The notes under the pieces are model-generated. The model searched no databases. It had not been told where the DNA came from and saw nothing but the letters and a program-made list of their open reading frames with translations. Positions 8,559-16,728 of a DNA stretch of 64,000 nt are shown piece by piece (positions within the stretch are counted from its first letter, which is position 1; the number at the start of each line of letters is the position of its first letter). The stretch lies in assembly GCF_014137995.1 (NCBI RefSeq), contig NZ_JACGWV010000002.1:1240001-1304000 (forward strand), given 5' to 3'. Both the position numbers and the translations under genes were made by a program. This DNA comes from Promicromonospora sukumoe (GTDB taxonomy: Bacteria > Actinomycetota > Actinomycetes > Actinomycetales > Cellulomonadaceae).

Positions 8559-9830
8559 TCAGGGGACGAGCAGGGCCGCGGGGATCACGGCGATGCCATC
8601 CCGACGGCGGTAGGCATCCGGTCCTGTGGAGATCACCGCGGCATCTACCAGGTCTTCGCCGATCTGTTCGCGAAGCCAGACGAGGTGCTTGACGTCGTCA
8701 TCCGTCACGGTGGCCGCAAGCTTGACCTCAAGAGCGAGGACTGCGCCGTCACGCTCGACGATCAGGTCGACCTCGTGCCTGCCGTCCTGCGTCCGCAGGT
8801 GGCCCGTTCTCGCCCGAGCAGCCTGCGCGTAGACCTGGACCGATGACGCGACGAGATGCTCGAACAGCGCGCCGAGAAGGGTGCCGTCTCGCGGCACGTC
8901 GGGACCAGTGGCACGCCCCGCGAGCAACCCCTTCTCACTGGCACCGAGCAGCCGCGCGGCCAGCGCGGGGTCCGCCAGGTAGTGCTTCGGTGTCTGCCCC
9001 AACCTCTTCAGGTGGTTCCGGGACGGCATCCACGGTTCGAGGGGATCGAGGAGAAAGGCCCGGGTCAGCACGTCTCGGTATACGAGAGTCGTCGAACGAG
9101 CAGGCTTGTCGGGAAGGCCGGGCGTGGCCGCGTCAAGGATCGTCGTGTACGTCGACGTCGTCGCGGTGGCCGCCGCGTAGGCAGCCATCCAGGCACGCAA
9201 AGTCGCCGGGCGGCGCACGGAGACACCCTGCTCCGCGAACTCCTGGCTCACCGTGGCATCGAGGTAGGCGTCGATCTGGTCCTGTCGCAAGTCCGCGGGT
9301 ATGCGCCGGATACCGGGGAATCCCGACGCGAGGATCTCTTGGGTGTAGGTACGCAGGTCCACACCGGTCGCTCCAGCGGCCGCAGGCTTCCCGCCGTCCA
9401 GGAGGTCGGCAAGGCTGACGCCGTCGACCGCCACCCCTCGTTCGTACAAGGACAACGGACGCATCCGTAGCGTCAAGATCCGACCAGCTCCGGAATGAAC
9501 GGTCGCACCAGGCGGTGTGGAGCTCCCGGCGATCAGGAACGAGCCCGGAGCAGCACCACGATCAACGGCACGCTTGACCTGGTCCCACGAGCCCGGCTCT
9601 CGCTGCCACTCGTCGATCAGCGTCGCCCCGTCCAAGCCCGCCAACGGATCTTGTGCAGCGCGGAACGCCTCACGGGCGAACTGATCCGACAGATCGATCG
9701 TGCGCTGCACGCGCTGCTGCGCCGTCGCCGTCTTGCCCACGCCCTTCGGACCCTGCAGTGCGACGGCGGGCAGCCCTTCGAGGTAGCGGTCGAGCAAACG
9801 GTCCACAACGCGCGTCGAGTAGGCCACCAT
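8559..9830 (-). CDS. AAA_14 / DUF4143 family ATPase
   Basis: Protein of 423 aa. The N-terminal AAA_14 ATPase has Walker A GPKGVGKTA (about residues 27-35) and Walker B-like ATLIDEWQ (about 89-96). The C-terminal DUF4143 domain carries a PD-(D/E)XK nuclease-like core (HEVDLIVERDGAVLALEVKL). This is a widespread family of unknown role, often near mobile elements. The start ATG at 9830 follows TAGCCT by 6 nt. Composition and codon use (more A/T at third positions) differ from the neighbours and strong palindromic DNA lies at its 3' end, suggesting horizontal acquisition. Confidence 0.9.
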   Translation of the reverse strand: MVAYSTRVVDRLLDRYLEGLPAVALQGPKGVGKTATAQQRVQRTIDLSDQFAREAFRAAQDPLAGLDGATLIDEWQREPGSWDQVKRAVDRGAAPGSFLIAGSSTPPGATVHSGAGRILTLRMRPLSLYERGVAVDGVSLADLLDGGKPAAAGATGVDLRTYTQEILASGFPGIRRIPADLRQDQIDAYLDATVSQEFAEQGVSVRRPATLRAWMAAYAAATATTSTYTTILDAATPGLPDKPARSTTLVYRDVLTRAFLLDPLEPWMPSRNHLKRLGQTPKHYLADPALAARLLGASEKGLLAGRATGPDVPRDGTLLGALFEHLVASSVQVYAQAARARTGHLRTQDGRHEVDLIVERDGAVLALEVKLAATVTDDDVKHLVWLREQIGEDLVDAAVISTGPDAYRRRDGIAVIPAALLVP

Positions 9831-9964
9831 CCCCCTAGGCTACAGATTTCGCACTTTCTACGCTCCATTTAGTACATGATCTACGCTTCAGATCTTGCAG
9901 CCTGGACGCTACACCTCATGCACCTCGTCAGCGAGCGCAGCGCACTCGATAGCGGGAGCAGCGC

Positions 9965-12532
9965 TCAACGCTTGCGGGGTGGACGGAGCCGGGGCGGCAA
10001 GGTCAGTAGTCTTCCCGCCGCACGGGAGAGCGGGCCGCCCGTGCCGTTCGCGACGTCGAGCAGGCGGCGGAGCCGCCTGTGGGTCACGCCCGAGCCCGGC
10101 TGGTACGGGAGGCGCTCCAGGGGCATCGCCCTGGTCATGATCATGACGTCGTCCGACAGGCCGGTCGCCTTGAGCAGCGCCGTGACCACCGGGCCGACGA
10201 CGGGGTGCGCCATCGCCTCGCCCACCGACGACTCCGGGGTGAGCGGCGCGGTGACGACGTCGCCCGCCACCTCGACCTCGGCGGTGACCCGGAGGTCGCG
10301 GCTCGACGCACCCACCTCGACCCGGTACGCGCCGCCCTCCACGTGCCAGCGACCGGCGCGGACGTCCCAGTACGCGAGGTCGTCGCGGTCCACGACCAGC
10401 TCGACCTCCCGCGACTCCCCCGGCGCCAGGTCGACGACGGCGAACGCCGCCAGCGCGCGGGGCGCCCGCGGGACGGTGGAGCCCGGCAGGGAGACGTAGC
10501 ACTGCACCACCTCGCGCCCGGCGGCGCCGCCGGTGTTGGTGACGGTCACCTGCACGGCCAGCCCGCCGACGGCGCCCGGGCCCGCCCCGCCCACCCCGCG
10601 GGTCGAGCCTGTCGAGACCACCAGCCCCGAGTACCCGAACGTCGTGTACGAGAGCCCGTGCCCGAACGGGTACTGCACGTCCATGTCCCGCGCGTCGTAC
10701 CAGCGGTAGCCCACGAAGATGCCCTCGCCGTAGGTGACGCGCAGCCCCGTCCCGGGAAAGCTGGTCCACGCGGGGGTGTCCTGGAGTCGCAGCGGAACGG
10801 TCTCGGCCAGCCGGCCCGACGGGTTGACCCGCCCGAAGAGCACATCGGCCATCGCCCCGCCGCCCGCCTGGCCCAGCAGCCAGCCCTCGACGATCGCGGG
10901 CACCCTGTCAGCGAAGCCGGACAGCCGTACCACCGAGCCGTTGGAGAGCACCACGACGACGCGCGGGTTGACCGCGAGCACCCGGTCCAGCAGGTCGAGC
11001 TGGTCATCCGGGAGGTCGATGTGCTCGCGGTCGCGGCCCTCGGCCTCGGCCGACTGCGGTAGGCCCGCGAAGAACAGGACGACGCCCGCGTCCCGGGCGG
11101 CGGCGACGGCCTCGTCGGCGAGCGCCCCGACGGCGCCGACCGAGCCCGTTCGGCCCACGCCTTTCCGACCCACCGCGCCCAGCACGCTCAGCACGCTCAG
11201 CGCGCTCCGCCGCCCGGTCGCGCCCGTTCGGCGCGCCGCGCCCGCCGCGTCCCGCCGCCCGCCCGACCCCAGCCCGTACCCCGCCGCGAACACCACGTCG
11301 GTCGCCGAGTCGCGGATCGCCGCCAGCGCGTCGTCGAGCCGCGTGGGCACGATCTGGGAGGAGCCCGAACCCTGGTACCGCGGCGTGCGGGCCAGCTCGC
11401 CGATCACCGCCAGCCGGGTCCGCGGGGCCAGCGGCAGCAGACCGCCGTCGTTCTTGAGCAGCACGATCGCGCGGCTCGCGACCTCGCGGGCCAGCGCGTG
11501 GTGCGCGGCGTCGTGCCAGGCCTCGGGATCGTCGCCCCGCTCCGCGAGCGAGGCCTCCGACGTCGACGGCCCCGACCCGAGCACCGCACCCGCCCCGGAC
11601 GCCGACGACGACGCCCCCTCAGCCCGCCGCTCCCGCGCTGCGAGCGCCAGCGCGACCACCCGCGCGGCCGAGCGGTCGACGTCGGCCACATCCAGATCGC
11701 CGGACCGGACGGCCGCGACGATCTCCCGGACCCGGAGCTCGCTGGCCCCGGGCATCTCCAGGTCGAGCCCCGCGCGGATGCCGGCAAGCCGGTCGTGGAC
11801 GGCGCCCCAGTCGGACATGACCAGGCCCTCGAACCCCCACTCGCCACGCAGCACGTGGGTGGCGAGGCGGCGGTCCTCGCCGGTGTGGGTGCCGTTGACC
11901 CGGTTGTACGAGGTCATGAGCGTGGCAGGCCGCGCCCGGGTCACGACGCGCTGGAAGGCGCGCAGGTAGATCTCGCGCAGGGTGCGCTCGTCGATGTCGG
12001 CGGAGACGCGCATGCGCTCGGTCTCCTGGTTGTTCGCGGCGAAGTGCTTGACGCTCGCCGCCACGCCCCCGCCCTGGAGTCCGGTGACGAGCGCGGCGCC
12101 GATCTCCCCGGCGAGCAGCGGGTCCTCCGCGACGTACTCGAAGTTGCGGCCGCACAGCGGGCTGCGCTTGATGTTGACGCCCGGCCCGAGCACGACGTCG
12201 ACGCCGCGCTCCCGGGCCTCCGCGGCGACGGCCGCGCCGACCCGGGCCACCAGGCCGACGTCGAAGGTGCTGCCCAGCGCGACCGCGGGCGGGAAGCAGG
12301 TGGCCGGGAGGGCACCCTCGATGTCGCCGACGTCGGGGGCGAGCCGGCGCACGCCGTGCGGGCCGTCGGCGAGGTAGACCGACGGGACGCCGGGGGCCTC
12401 GGCGGTGGACCAGAACGAGGCCCCGGACAGGAGCCGGGCCTTCTGCTCCAGGGTGAGCCGCCGGACGACCGCCGCGGGATCCGCCGGCGCCGCACCGGTC
12501 GCTCCGGACCTGGCACGCGACTGCTTCGTCAT
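9965..12532 (-). CDS. Glycoside hydrolase family 3 beta-glucosidase with fibronectin III-like C-terminus
   Basis: Exo-glycosidase of 855 aa without a signal peptide. The TIM barrel contains DGPHGVR, KHFAANNQE and MSDWGAVH; Asp near residue 241 in SDW is the nucleophile. The alpha/beta sandwich begins at about 350 (SRAIVLLKNDGGLLPL) and the fibronectin III-like domain lies at about 690-780 (CYVSLPGSTVPRAPRALAAF). Two low-complexity insertions are seen: a Ser/Ala/Gly stretch near 304-330 and a 50-residue Gly/Ala/Arg/Ser/Val stretch near 422-470 with repeated DNA words. TAGCGT lies 6 nt before the ATG, so the mRNA is probably leaderless. It is likely a monocistronic beta-glucosidase. Confidence 0.95.
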   Translation of the reverse strand: MTKQSRARSGATGAAPADPAAVVRRLTLEQKARLLSGASFWSTAEAPGVPSVYLADGPHGVRRLAPDVGDIEGALPATCFPPAVALGSTFDVGLVARVGAAVAAEARERGVDVVLGPGVNIKRSPLCGRNFEYVAEDPLLAGEIGAALVTGLQGGGVAASVKHFAANNQETERMRVSADIDERTLREIYLRAFQRVVTRARPATLMTSYNRVNGTHTGEDRRLATHVLRGEWGFEGLVMSDWGAVHDRLAGIRAGLDLEMPGASELRVREIVAAVRSGDLDVADVDRSAARVVALALAARERRAEGASSSASGAGAVLGSGPSTSEASLAERGDDPEAWHDAAHHALAREVASRAIVLLKNDGGLLPLAPRTRLAVIGELARTPRYQGSGSSQIVPTRLDDALAAIRDSATDVVFAAGYGLGSGGRRDAAGAARRTGATGRRSALSVLSVLGAVGRKGVGRTGSVGAVGALADEAVAAARDAGVVLFFAGLPQSAEAEGRDREHIDLPDDQLDLLDRVLAVNPRVVVVLSNGSVVRLSGFADRVPAIVEGWLLGQAGGGAMADVLFGRVNPSGRLAETVPLRLQDTPAWTSFPGTGLRVTYGEGIFVGYRWYDARDMDVQYPFGHGLSYTTFGYSGLVVSTGSTRGVGGAGPGAVGGLAVQVTVTNTGGAAGREVVQCYVSLPGSTVPRAPRALAAFAVVDLAPGESREVELVVDRDDLAYWDVRAGRWHVEGGAYRVEVGASSRDLRVTAEVEVAGDVVTAPLTPESSVGEAMAHPVVGPVVTALLKATGLSDDVMIMTRAMPLERLPYQPGSGVTHRRLRRLLDVANGTGGPLSRAAGRLLTLPPRLRPPRKR

Positions 12533-12654
12533 GCGGTCACGCTAGCGGCAGCGACACCGCCCGCGGCGGCGAGGGACAAGACCGCCCGCGGCGCCGAAGC
12601 TCGCCCCGCCGAAAAAGCCGTGCACCCGCGGACCGCCCGGAGCACGCTGGTCCC

Positions 12655-13788
12655 ATGAGCACATCCTCGGCAGCACCCGCCCCGGCGACGTCGGCGTGGC
12701 GGCTCGTGACCCCGCCGCACCCGGCGACGCTCGACGACCCTGAGGCCTGGGCCTACCAGGGCATCGCGGACGTGCACGCCGCGGCGGCGGTCGTGGACGT
12801 CGGCAACGCGGACGGCGCCCCGACGCCGATCGGCATCCTCGTGGGGATGAACAACCAGGCCTACCTGCGCAAGCTGCGGCAGGTCGCCGTGGTGGACACG
12901 CCCGACGGGCCGCGGGTCGTGGGCAGCGCCTTCATGTTCCTGCACGTGCGGTCCAACCCGGAGCTGGCGATCGCGTTCGTCGCGGTCCATCCGGAGCACC
13001 GGCGGCAGGGCATCGGCTCGGCCCTGGCGCGGTGGACGCAGGAGGCGGCCCGCTCGGAGGGCCGGACGACGCTCCTGGCCCCGGTCGACTTCGGCCCCCT
13101 GCGGGAGGGCCGGCACGACGTCGAGACGCTGGTCCCGGCGTCGGGCAGCGGCGAGGTGCCCGCGAACCTGCCGGGCGTCCGGCTCGCGCAGAAGCTGGGC
13201 CTGACGCTCCAGCTCGTCGAGCGCCGGTCCCGGGTCGACCTGCCCGTCCTGCCCGAGGCGGTCTCGCGCTTCGAGGCCGAGTCCCGGGCCGTCGCGGGCG
13301 ACGCGTACCGCGTCCACACCTGGACGGCCCCGATGCCGGAGGAGTGGATCGAGCAGTACGCCGCCCTGGAGCAGGCGCTGTCCGACGACGAGCCCCGCGG
13401 CGGGCTCGAGGTCGAGTCGGACGTCTGGGACGTGGAGCGGATCCGCGGCGAGGAGGCCGCGACCGCCGCGAAGGGCGACCAGTACGTGGTGACGGCGGCC
13501 GAGCACGTGGCGACCGGCAAGCTCGTCGCGATGACGATGCTGCAGTGGAACGACCTCAAGCCCGAGCACACCGACCAGCAGGCGACCGTGGTGCTCAAGA
13601 CGCACCGGGGCCACCGGCTGGGGATGCTCGTCAAGGCCGTGAACCTGCGCGAGCACGCCCGGCTGCGCCCCGCCGCCCAGCGCATCTACACCTGGAACAA
13701 CGAGGAGAACCCGCACATGCTCGCAATCAACATCGCGCTCGGGTTCGTCCCGGCGGGCGGCAGCGCGGACTTCCAGGGTCCGCTCTAG
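12655..13788 (+). CDS. Double GNAT-domain N-acetyltransferase, paralogue B
   Basis: Protein of 377 aa with two GNAT modules, a full-length paralogue of the gene at 7321. The first acetyl-CoA loop is VHPEHRRQGIGSAL; the second region reads LKTHRGHRLGMLVKAVNL and EENPHMLAINIALGF. ATG at 12655 follows CACGCT by 6 nt, and the stretch before the start (GCAC-CTGGTC) resembles that before paralogue A, so the promoter was probably duplicated with the gene. Substrate unknown. It diverges from the GH3 gene and converges on the M81 peptidase gene. Confidence 0.88.
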   Translation: MSTSSAAPAPATSAWRLVTPPHPATLDDPEAWAYQGIADVHAAAAVVDVGNADGAPTPIGILVGMNNQAYLRKLRQVAVVDTPDGPRVVGSAFMFLHVRSNPELAIAFVAVHPEHRRQGIGSALARWTQEAARSEGRTTLLAPVDFGPLREGRHDVETLVPASGSGEVPANLPGVRLAQKLGLTLQLVERRSRVDLPVLPEAVSRFEAESRAVAGDAYRVHTWTAPMPEEWIEQYAALEQALSDDEPRGGLEVESDVWDVERIRGEEAATAAKGDQYVVTAAEHVATGKLVAMTMLQWNDLKPEHTDQQATVVLKTHRGHRLGMLVKAVNLREHARLRPAAQRIYTWNNEENPHMLAINIALGFVPAGGSADFQGPL

Positions 13789-13793
13789 CCGGT

Positions 13794-13825
13794 CCGGGCC
13801 CGGCCCCGGTTCTGGCCGGGCCCGG
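13794..13825. terminator. GC-rich hairpin between convergent genes
   Basis: CCGGGCCCGGCC and its perfect complement around CCGGTTCT, located 6 nt after the GNAT stop and 24 nt before the end of the M81 gene. A likely bidirectional terminator without a T-run. Confidence 0.65.
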
Positions 13826-13848
13826 GGCCGGGGCCGGCGCCGGCCAGA

Positions 13849-15342
13849 TCAGAGCAGCTCCGGCGTGAGGTCGGGCCCGTCGCCGAACGCGGCGTCGTCG
13901 TCGAACGGGTGCACCGGGCCGCCCAGGTGGGCGTGGCGCAGCCGGGGCAGGTCCAGGTCCACGCCGCCCGGGGTGAGCATGAGCATCCAGTCCTCGGCCA
14001 TGTCGTGGAGCTCGGTCTCGAGGTTGCCGATCTTGACCACCACGACGTCGGTGCCGCGCGGGTCCAGGCCGATCGCCGTGAAGTCGGACTCCAGGTGGTA
14101 CGGCCGACGGCGCTCGGTGAGCACCACACGGAGCCCGCCCACGGCCACGACGCAGACGATCCCGGCGAGCGGGTCGTCCGGCCGCACGTGCTCGACGACG
14201 CCCCGCAGCGTGACCGGTCCGTGCGGACCGGCGTCGACCCGGGCCCCGGCCTCGACCTCGACGGTGGCGCCCACCCCGGCGTCGGCCACGGCGCGGGCGG
14301 CCGCGGCGTCGGGCAGGGCCGCGTAGATCGCGGTGCGGCCGCCCAGGGCAGGCTCGATCGTGAAGGCGGGCTCCGCCAGGAGCCGCGCCAGGGTCCAGGT
14401 GACGTCGCCCGCGCCGCCGGCCAGGGGGTTGTCGCCCGAGTCGGACAGGACGAACGGCCGCGCGTCGCTCGCCAGCACCGCCTTCAGGCACTCCTCATAG
14501 GTCCCGGCGGGCGCGACGAACCCGAACTCGTCGCGCGCGTCCCAGTACCGGCGGGCCAGGCGCTCGGCCTCGCGCGAGATGACGGCGTCGTCGTCGCCCA
14601 TGACGACGACGGCGGCCCGGCACCGGGGCTCGTCCGCCCACGCGTAGCCGACCCAGACCGAGGCGTCGAGCACGCCGTCCAGCGCCCCGACGCGGGCGAC
14701 GTCCTCGTAGATGCCCTTCGCCGGCTCCTGCCGGGTGCTCGCCCGCTCCCCCGGCAGCAGCACCGGGACCTGCACCCAGGCCTTGCGGGGCCGGCCCGCC
14801 CCGTCGATCCGCCCCAGCAGGCCGGTGGCCGCGCGCTCGCGCGACAAGTCCTCGTCCTCGTGCGGGGACGTGCGGTGGCAGGCGATGAGGTCGACGGTCG
14901 CGGCGAGCTCCCGCGACACGTTGCCGTGCAGGTCCATCGACGCCGAGACCAGGCAGTCCGGGCCGACGGCGGCACGCACCGCCCGCGCGAGGTCCGCCTC
15001 CGCGTCGGTGTACCCGAGCACGGACATCGCGCCGTGGATCTCCAGCAGCACGCCGTCGAACGGGCCCTGCGCCTCCAGCGCCAGGCCGATCTCGGTGCGG
15101 ACCGTCTCGTAGACGTCCGCGGGGACGGCGCCCCCGGGCAGCGCCCCGGCGCGCAGGATGCCCACCCACTCGGCCTCCCGGCGCAGCGCCGTGCCGTCCC
15201 GCAGGAACGGGTATCTCCGGACGAGCTCGTTGCCGCGCAGCAGGGTGAACGCATCCCAGCCCGAGCGGTGCGGGGAGAACGTGCTGGACTCGATGGCCAT
15301 GCCACAGATCGCGATCCGCGGTCGACGGTGGGTACGGGTCAC
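13849..15342 (-). CDS. M81 family metallopeptidase (MlrC-like)
   Basis: Protein of 497 aa from GTG at 15342; TACACT at 15349-15354 sits 6 nt upstream, supporting this start and a leaderless mRNA over the longer in-frame upstream extension. The N-terminus RIAICGMAIESSTFSPHRSG is the MlrC_N signature; HRTSPHEDE provides likely zinc ligands and SDSGDNPLAGGAGD marks the MlrC C-terminal domain. MlrC of microcystin degraders is a zinc peptidase, but most actinobacterial members have unknown substrates. No neighbour suggests a pathway. Confidence 0.9.
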   Translation of the reverse strand: MTRTHRRPRIAICGMAIESSTFSPHRSGWDAFTLLRGNELVRRYPFLRDGTALRREAEWVGILRAGALPGGAVPADVYETVRTEIGLALEAQGPFDGVLLEIHGAMSVLGYTDAEADLARAVRAAVGPDCLVSASMDLHGNVSRELAATVDLIACHRTSPHEDEDLSRERAATGLLGRIDGAGRPRKAWVQVPVLLPGERASTRQEPAKGIYEDVARVGALDGVLDASVWVGYAWADEPRCRAAVVVMGDDDAVISREAERLARRYWDARDEFGFVAPAGTYEECLKAVLASDARPFVLSDSGDNPLAGGAGDVTWTLARLLAEPAFTIEPALGGRTAIYAALPDAAAARAVADAGVGATVEVEAGARVDAGPHGPVTLRGVVEHVRPDDPLAGIVCVVAVGGLRVVLTERRRPYHLESDFTAIGLDPRGTDVVVVKIGNLETELHDMAEDWMLMLTPGGVDLDLPRLRHAHLGGPVHPFDDDAAFGDGPDLTPELL

Positions 15343-15391
15343 GCGCGCAGTGTAGGCGGGACGGGTTACGACTCGGCGCATGATGTCAGGA

Positions 15392-15438
15392 CATGTCAGA
15401 ACCCCAGGCCACCGGAGTGACCTGAGGTTCTCGACATG
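15392..15438. repeat. Hairpin family copy 2
   Basis: CATGTCAGAACCCCAGGCC pairs with GACCTGAGGTTCTCGACATG, with one bulge and one mismatch, around ACCGGAGT. The core CAGGCC-ACCGGAGT-GACCTG matches the hairpins at 5874 and 23328. Unlike those it lies between two same-strand genes, downstream of the repeat-protein gene. Confidence 0.6.
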
Positions 15439-15497
15439 GAGCCGGGCGCGGGCCCGGCGCGGGGCCCGCGCCCGGCGCGGGCGAGGAAGGGACGACG

Positions 15498-15941
15498 TCA
15501 GTCGTCGTCGCCGTCGTCGTCCTTGTCGTCCGGGGTGTTGTCGTTCGGGGTGTCGTCCGCCGCGGAGTCGTAGTTGGCGTCGTCGGGCGAGTCGGCCGAC
15601 TGGGCCGAGCCCGGGGTGTCGACCGCCGACTCGTTCGGCGAGTCCGCCGACTCCGGCGAGGGGTCGTAGTTCGCGTCGCCCGGCGAGTCGGCCGACTGCG
15701 CGGAGCCCGGGGTGTCGACCGCCGACTCGTTCGGCGAGTCCGCCGACTCCGGGGAGTCGTCGGTGGCCGCGGCGGTCTTCTCGCCGTCCGTCCCGGTGCC
15801 GCCGGAGAGCGCGACGGCGGCGGACGACTCGGTCCGCGGGGCGGGGTCGTTGAGCGCGGCGGCGGTGCTCGCACCGGCGATGCCGATGATCGCGGCCGTC
15901 CCGACGATGGCCCAGCGCTTCTTCATGGTCGAGGGGTTCAT
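15498..15941 (-). CDS. Small acidic exported protein with tandem 32-residue repeats
   Basis: Unrecognised protein of 147 aa. Residues 1-29 form a signal peptide or membrane anchor (KKRW then a hydrophobic segment ending ASTAAA). The rest is disordered, Asp/Ser/Pro-rich, with no Cys. Residues 63-94 and 95-125 are near-identical units (SPESADSPNESAVDTPGSAQ then SADSP and DANYD), and the tail is poly-Asp (DDKDDDGDDD). It is probably extracellular or wall-associated and could bind cations such as Ca2+ or Mg2+; that is inference. It lies 121 nt downstream of the response-regulator gene with its own upstream 11-bp direct repeats, so it is a probable direct target of that regulator. Start ATG 15941 or 15926 (MKKRW). 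Confidence 0.75.
   Translation of the reverse strand: MNPSTMKKRWAIVGTAAIIGIAGASTAAALNDPAPRTESSAAVALSGGTGTDGEKTAAATDDSPESADSPNESAVDTPGSAQSADSPGDANYDPSPESADSPNESAVDTPGSAQSADSPDDANYDSAADDTPNDNTPDDKDDDGDDD
15568..15759. repeat. Two tandem 96-bp repeats inside the acidic exported protein gene
   Basis: Copies at 15568-15663 and 15664-15759 differ at only a few positions, nearly all synonymous or conservative. They encode the two 32-residue units, consistent with a recent in-frame duplication. Confidence 0.9.
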
Positions 15942-16006
15942 GCGAGTGACCTCCCGGGTCTCCCGGCACCCCGGTCGGGTGCCTGCTGGGTATGAGTCTG
16001 CTGCGC

Positions 16007-16039
16007 CACGATGAGGCGACGAGGAGACGGCGATGAGAC
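16007..16039 (-). promoter_or_regulatory. Three contiguous 11-bp direct repeats, probable OmpR/PhoB-type operator
   Basis: Read on the minus strand the block is GTCTCATCGCC, GTCTCCTCGTC, GCCTCATCGTG without gaps. An 11-bp period is the hallmark of sites for winged-helix OmpR/PhoB regulators, and it lies 66 nt upstream of the acidic exported protein gene and just downstream of the response-regulator gene. An overlapping palindrome ATGAGA-CGGC-TCTCAT is at 16033-16048. Confidence 0.7.
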
Positions 16040-16062
16040 GGCTCTCATGTTGCGCACGCGCC

Positions 16063-16728
16063 TCATCCCCGGAACCGGTAGCCCGCGCCGCGCACGGTCT
16101 CGATGCTGTCGGCGCCGAGCTTCTTGCGCAGGTAGCGCACGTAGACGTCCACCACGTTCGAGCCGGGGTCGAAGTCGTACCCCCACACGCGCGACAGGAG
16201 CTGCTCCCGGGACATGACCTGCCCCGGGTGCTGGAGGAACACCTCCGCGAGCGCGAACTCCCGCGCGGACAGCTCCACCTCGCGGCCCCCCGCGGTCGCG
16301 GTGCGGGTGCGCAGGTCCAGCCCGACGCCGCCGTGCTCCAGCCGGTCCGACGGCGCGGCCTCCCCCGTCGCGCGGCGCAGCCGCAGCTTGATCCGCGCGA
16401 GCAGCTCGTCGAACCCGAAAGGCTTGGACATGTAGTCGTCCGCGCCGCCCTCCAGGCCGGCCACGCGGTCCGAGAGGGAGTCGCGCGCGGTGAGGATCAC
16501 GACGGGCAGCGTGGAGCCGACGTCGCGCAGCCGCTGGAGCACCGTGAACCCGTCCAGGACGGGCAGGCCGATGTCCAGCACCATCAGGTCGTAGCCGCCC
16601 GACATGGCGTGGCCGAGGGCCGCCGCGCCGTCGGACACGACGGTGGGCTGGAAGCCGTGCGCCTTGAGGCCCTTGCGGACGAACTGCGCGATGCGCTCCT
16701 CGTCCTCCGCGATCAGGATCTGGTTCAC
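16063..16728 (-). CDS. OmpR-family response regulator
   Basis: DNA-binding response regulator, 221 aa from GTG at 16728, which overlaps the histidine kinase stop (GTGA). The receiver domain has the acidic pocket EDEE at 8-11, phospho-acceptor Asp52 (VLDIGLPVLDG), Thr in ILTARD and Lys in YMSKPFG. The C-terminal winged helix (about residues 130-221) has VELSAREFALAEVFLQHPG and VDVYVRYLRKKLG. The best candidate operator is the 11-bp direct repeat block just beyond its 3' end. Confidence 0.96.
   Translation of the reverse strand: MNQILIAEDEERIAQFVRKGLKAHGFQPTVVSDGAAALGHAMSGGYDLMVLDIGLPVLDGFTVLQRLRDVGSTLPVVILTARDSLSDRVAGLEGGADDYMSKPFGFDELLARIKLRLRRATGEAAPSDRLEHGGVGLDLRTRTATAGGREVELSAREFALAEVFLQHPGQVMSREQLLSRVWGYDFDPGSNVVDVYVRYLRKKLGADSIETVRGAGYRFRG

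Noticed and set aside
13909..15420. Plus-strand open frame of 503 codons
   Set aside because: Shadow of the M81 peptidase gene; composition is that of a high-GC antisense frame.
15342..15969. Longer N-terminus for the M81 peptidase, continuing upstream in frame
   Set aside because: The extra sequence is Arg/Pro-rich and antisense to the acidic repeat protein gene; the promoter-like hexamer and conserved RIAICGMAIESS start favour GTG at 15342.
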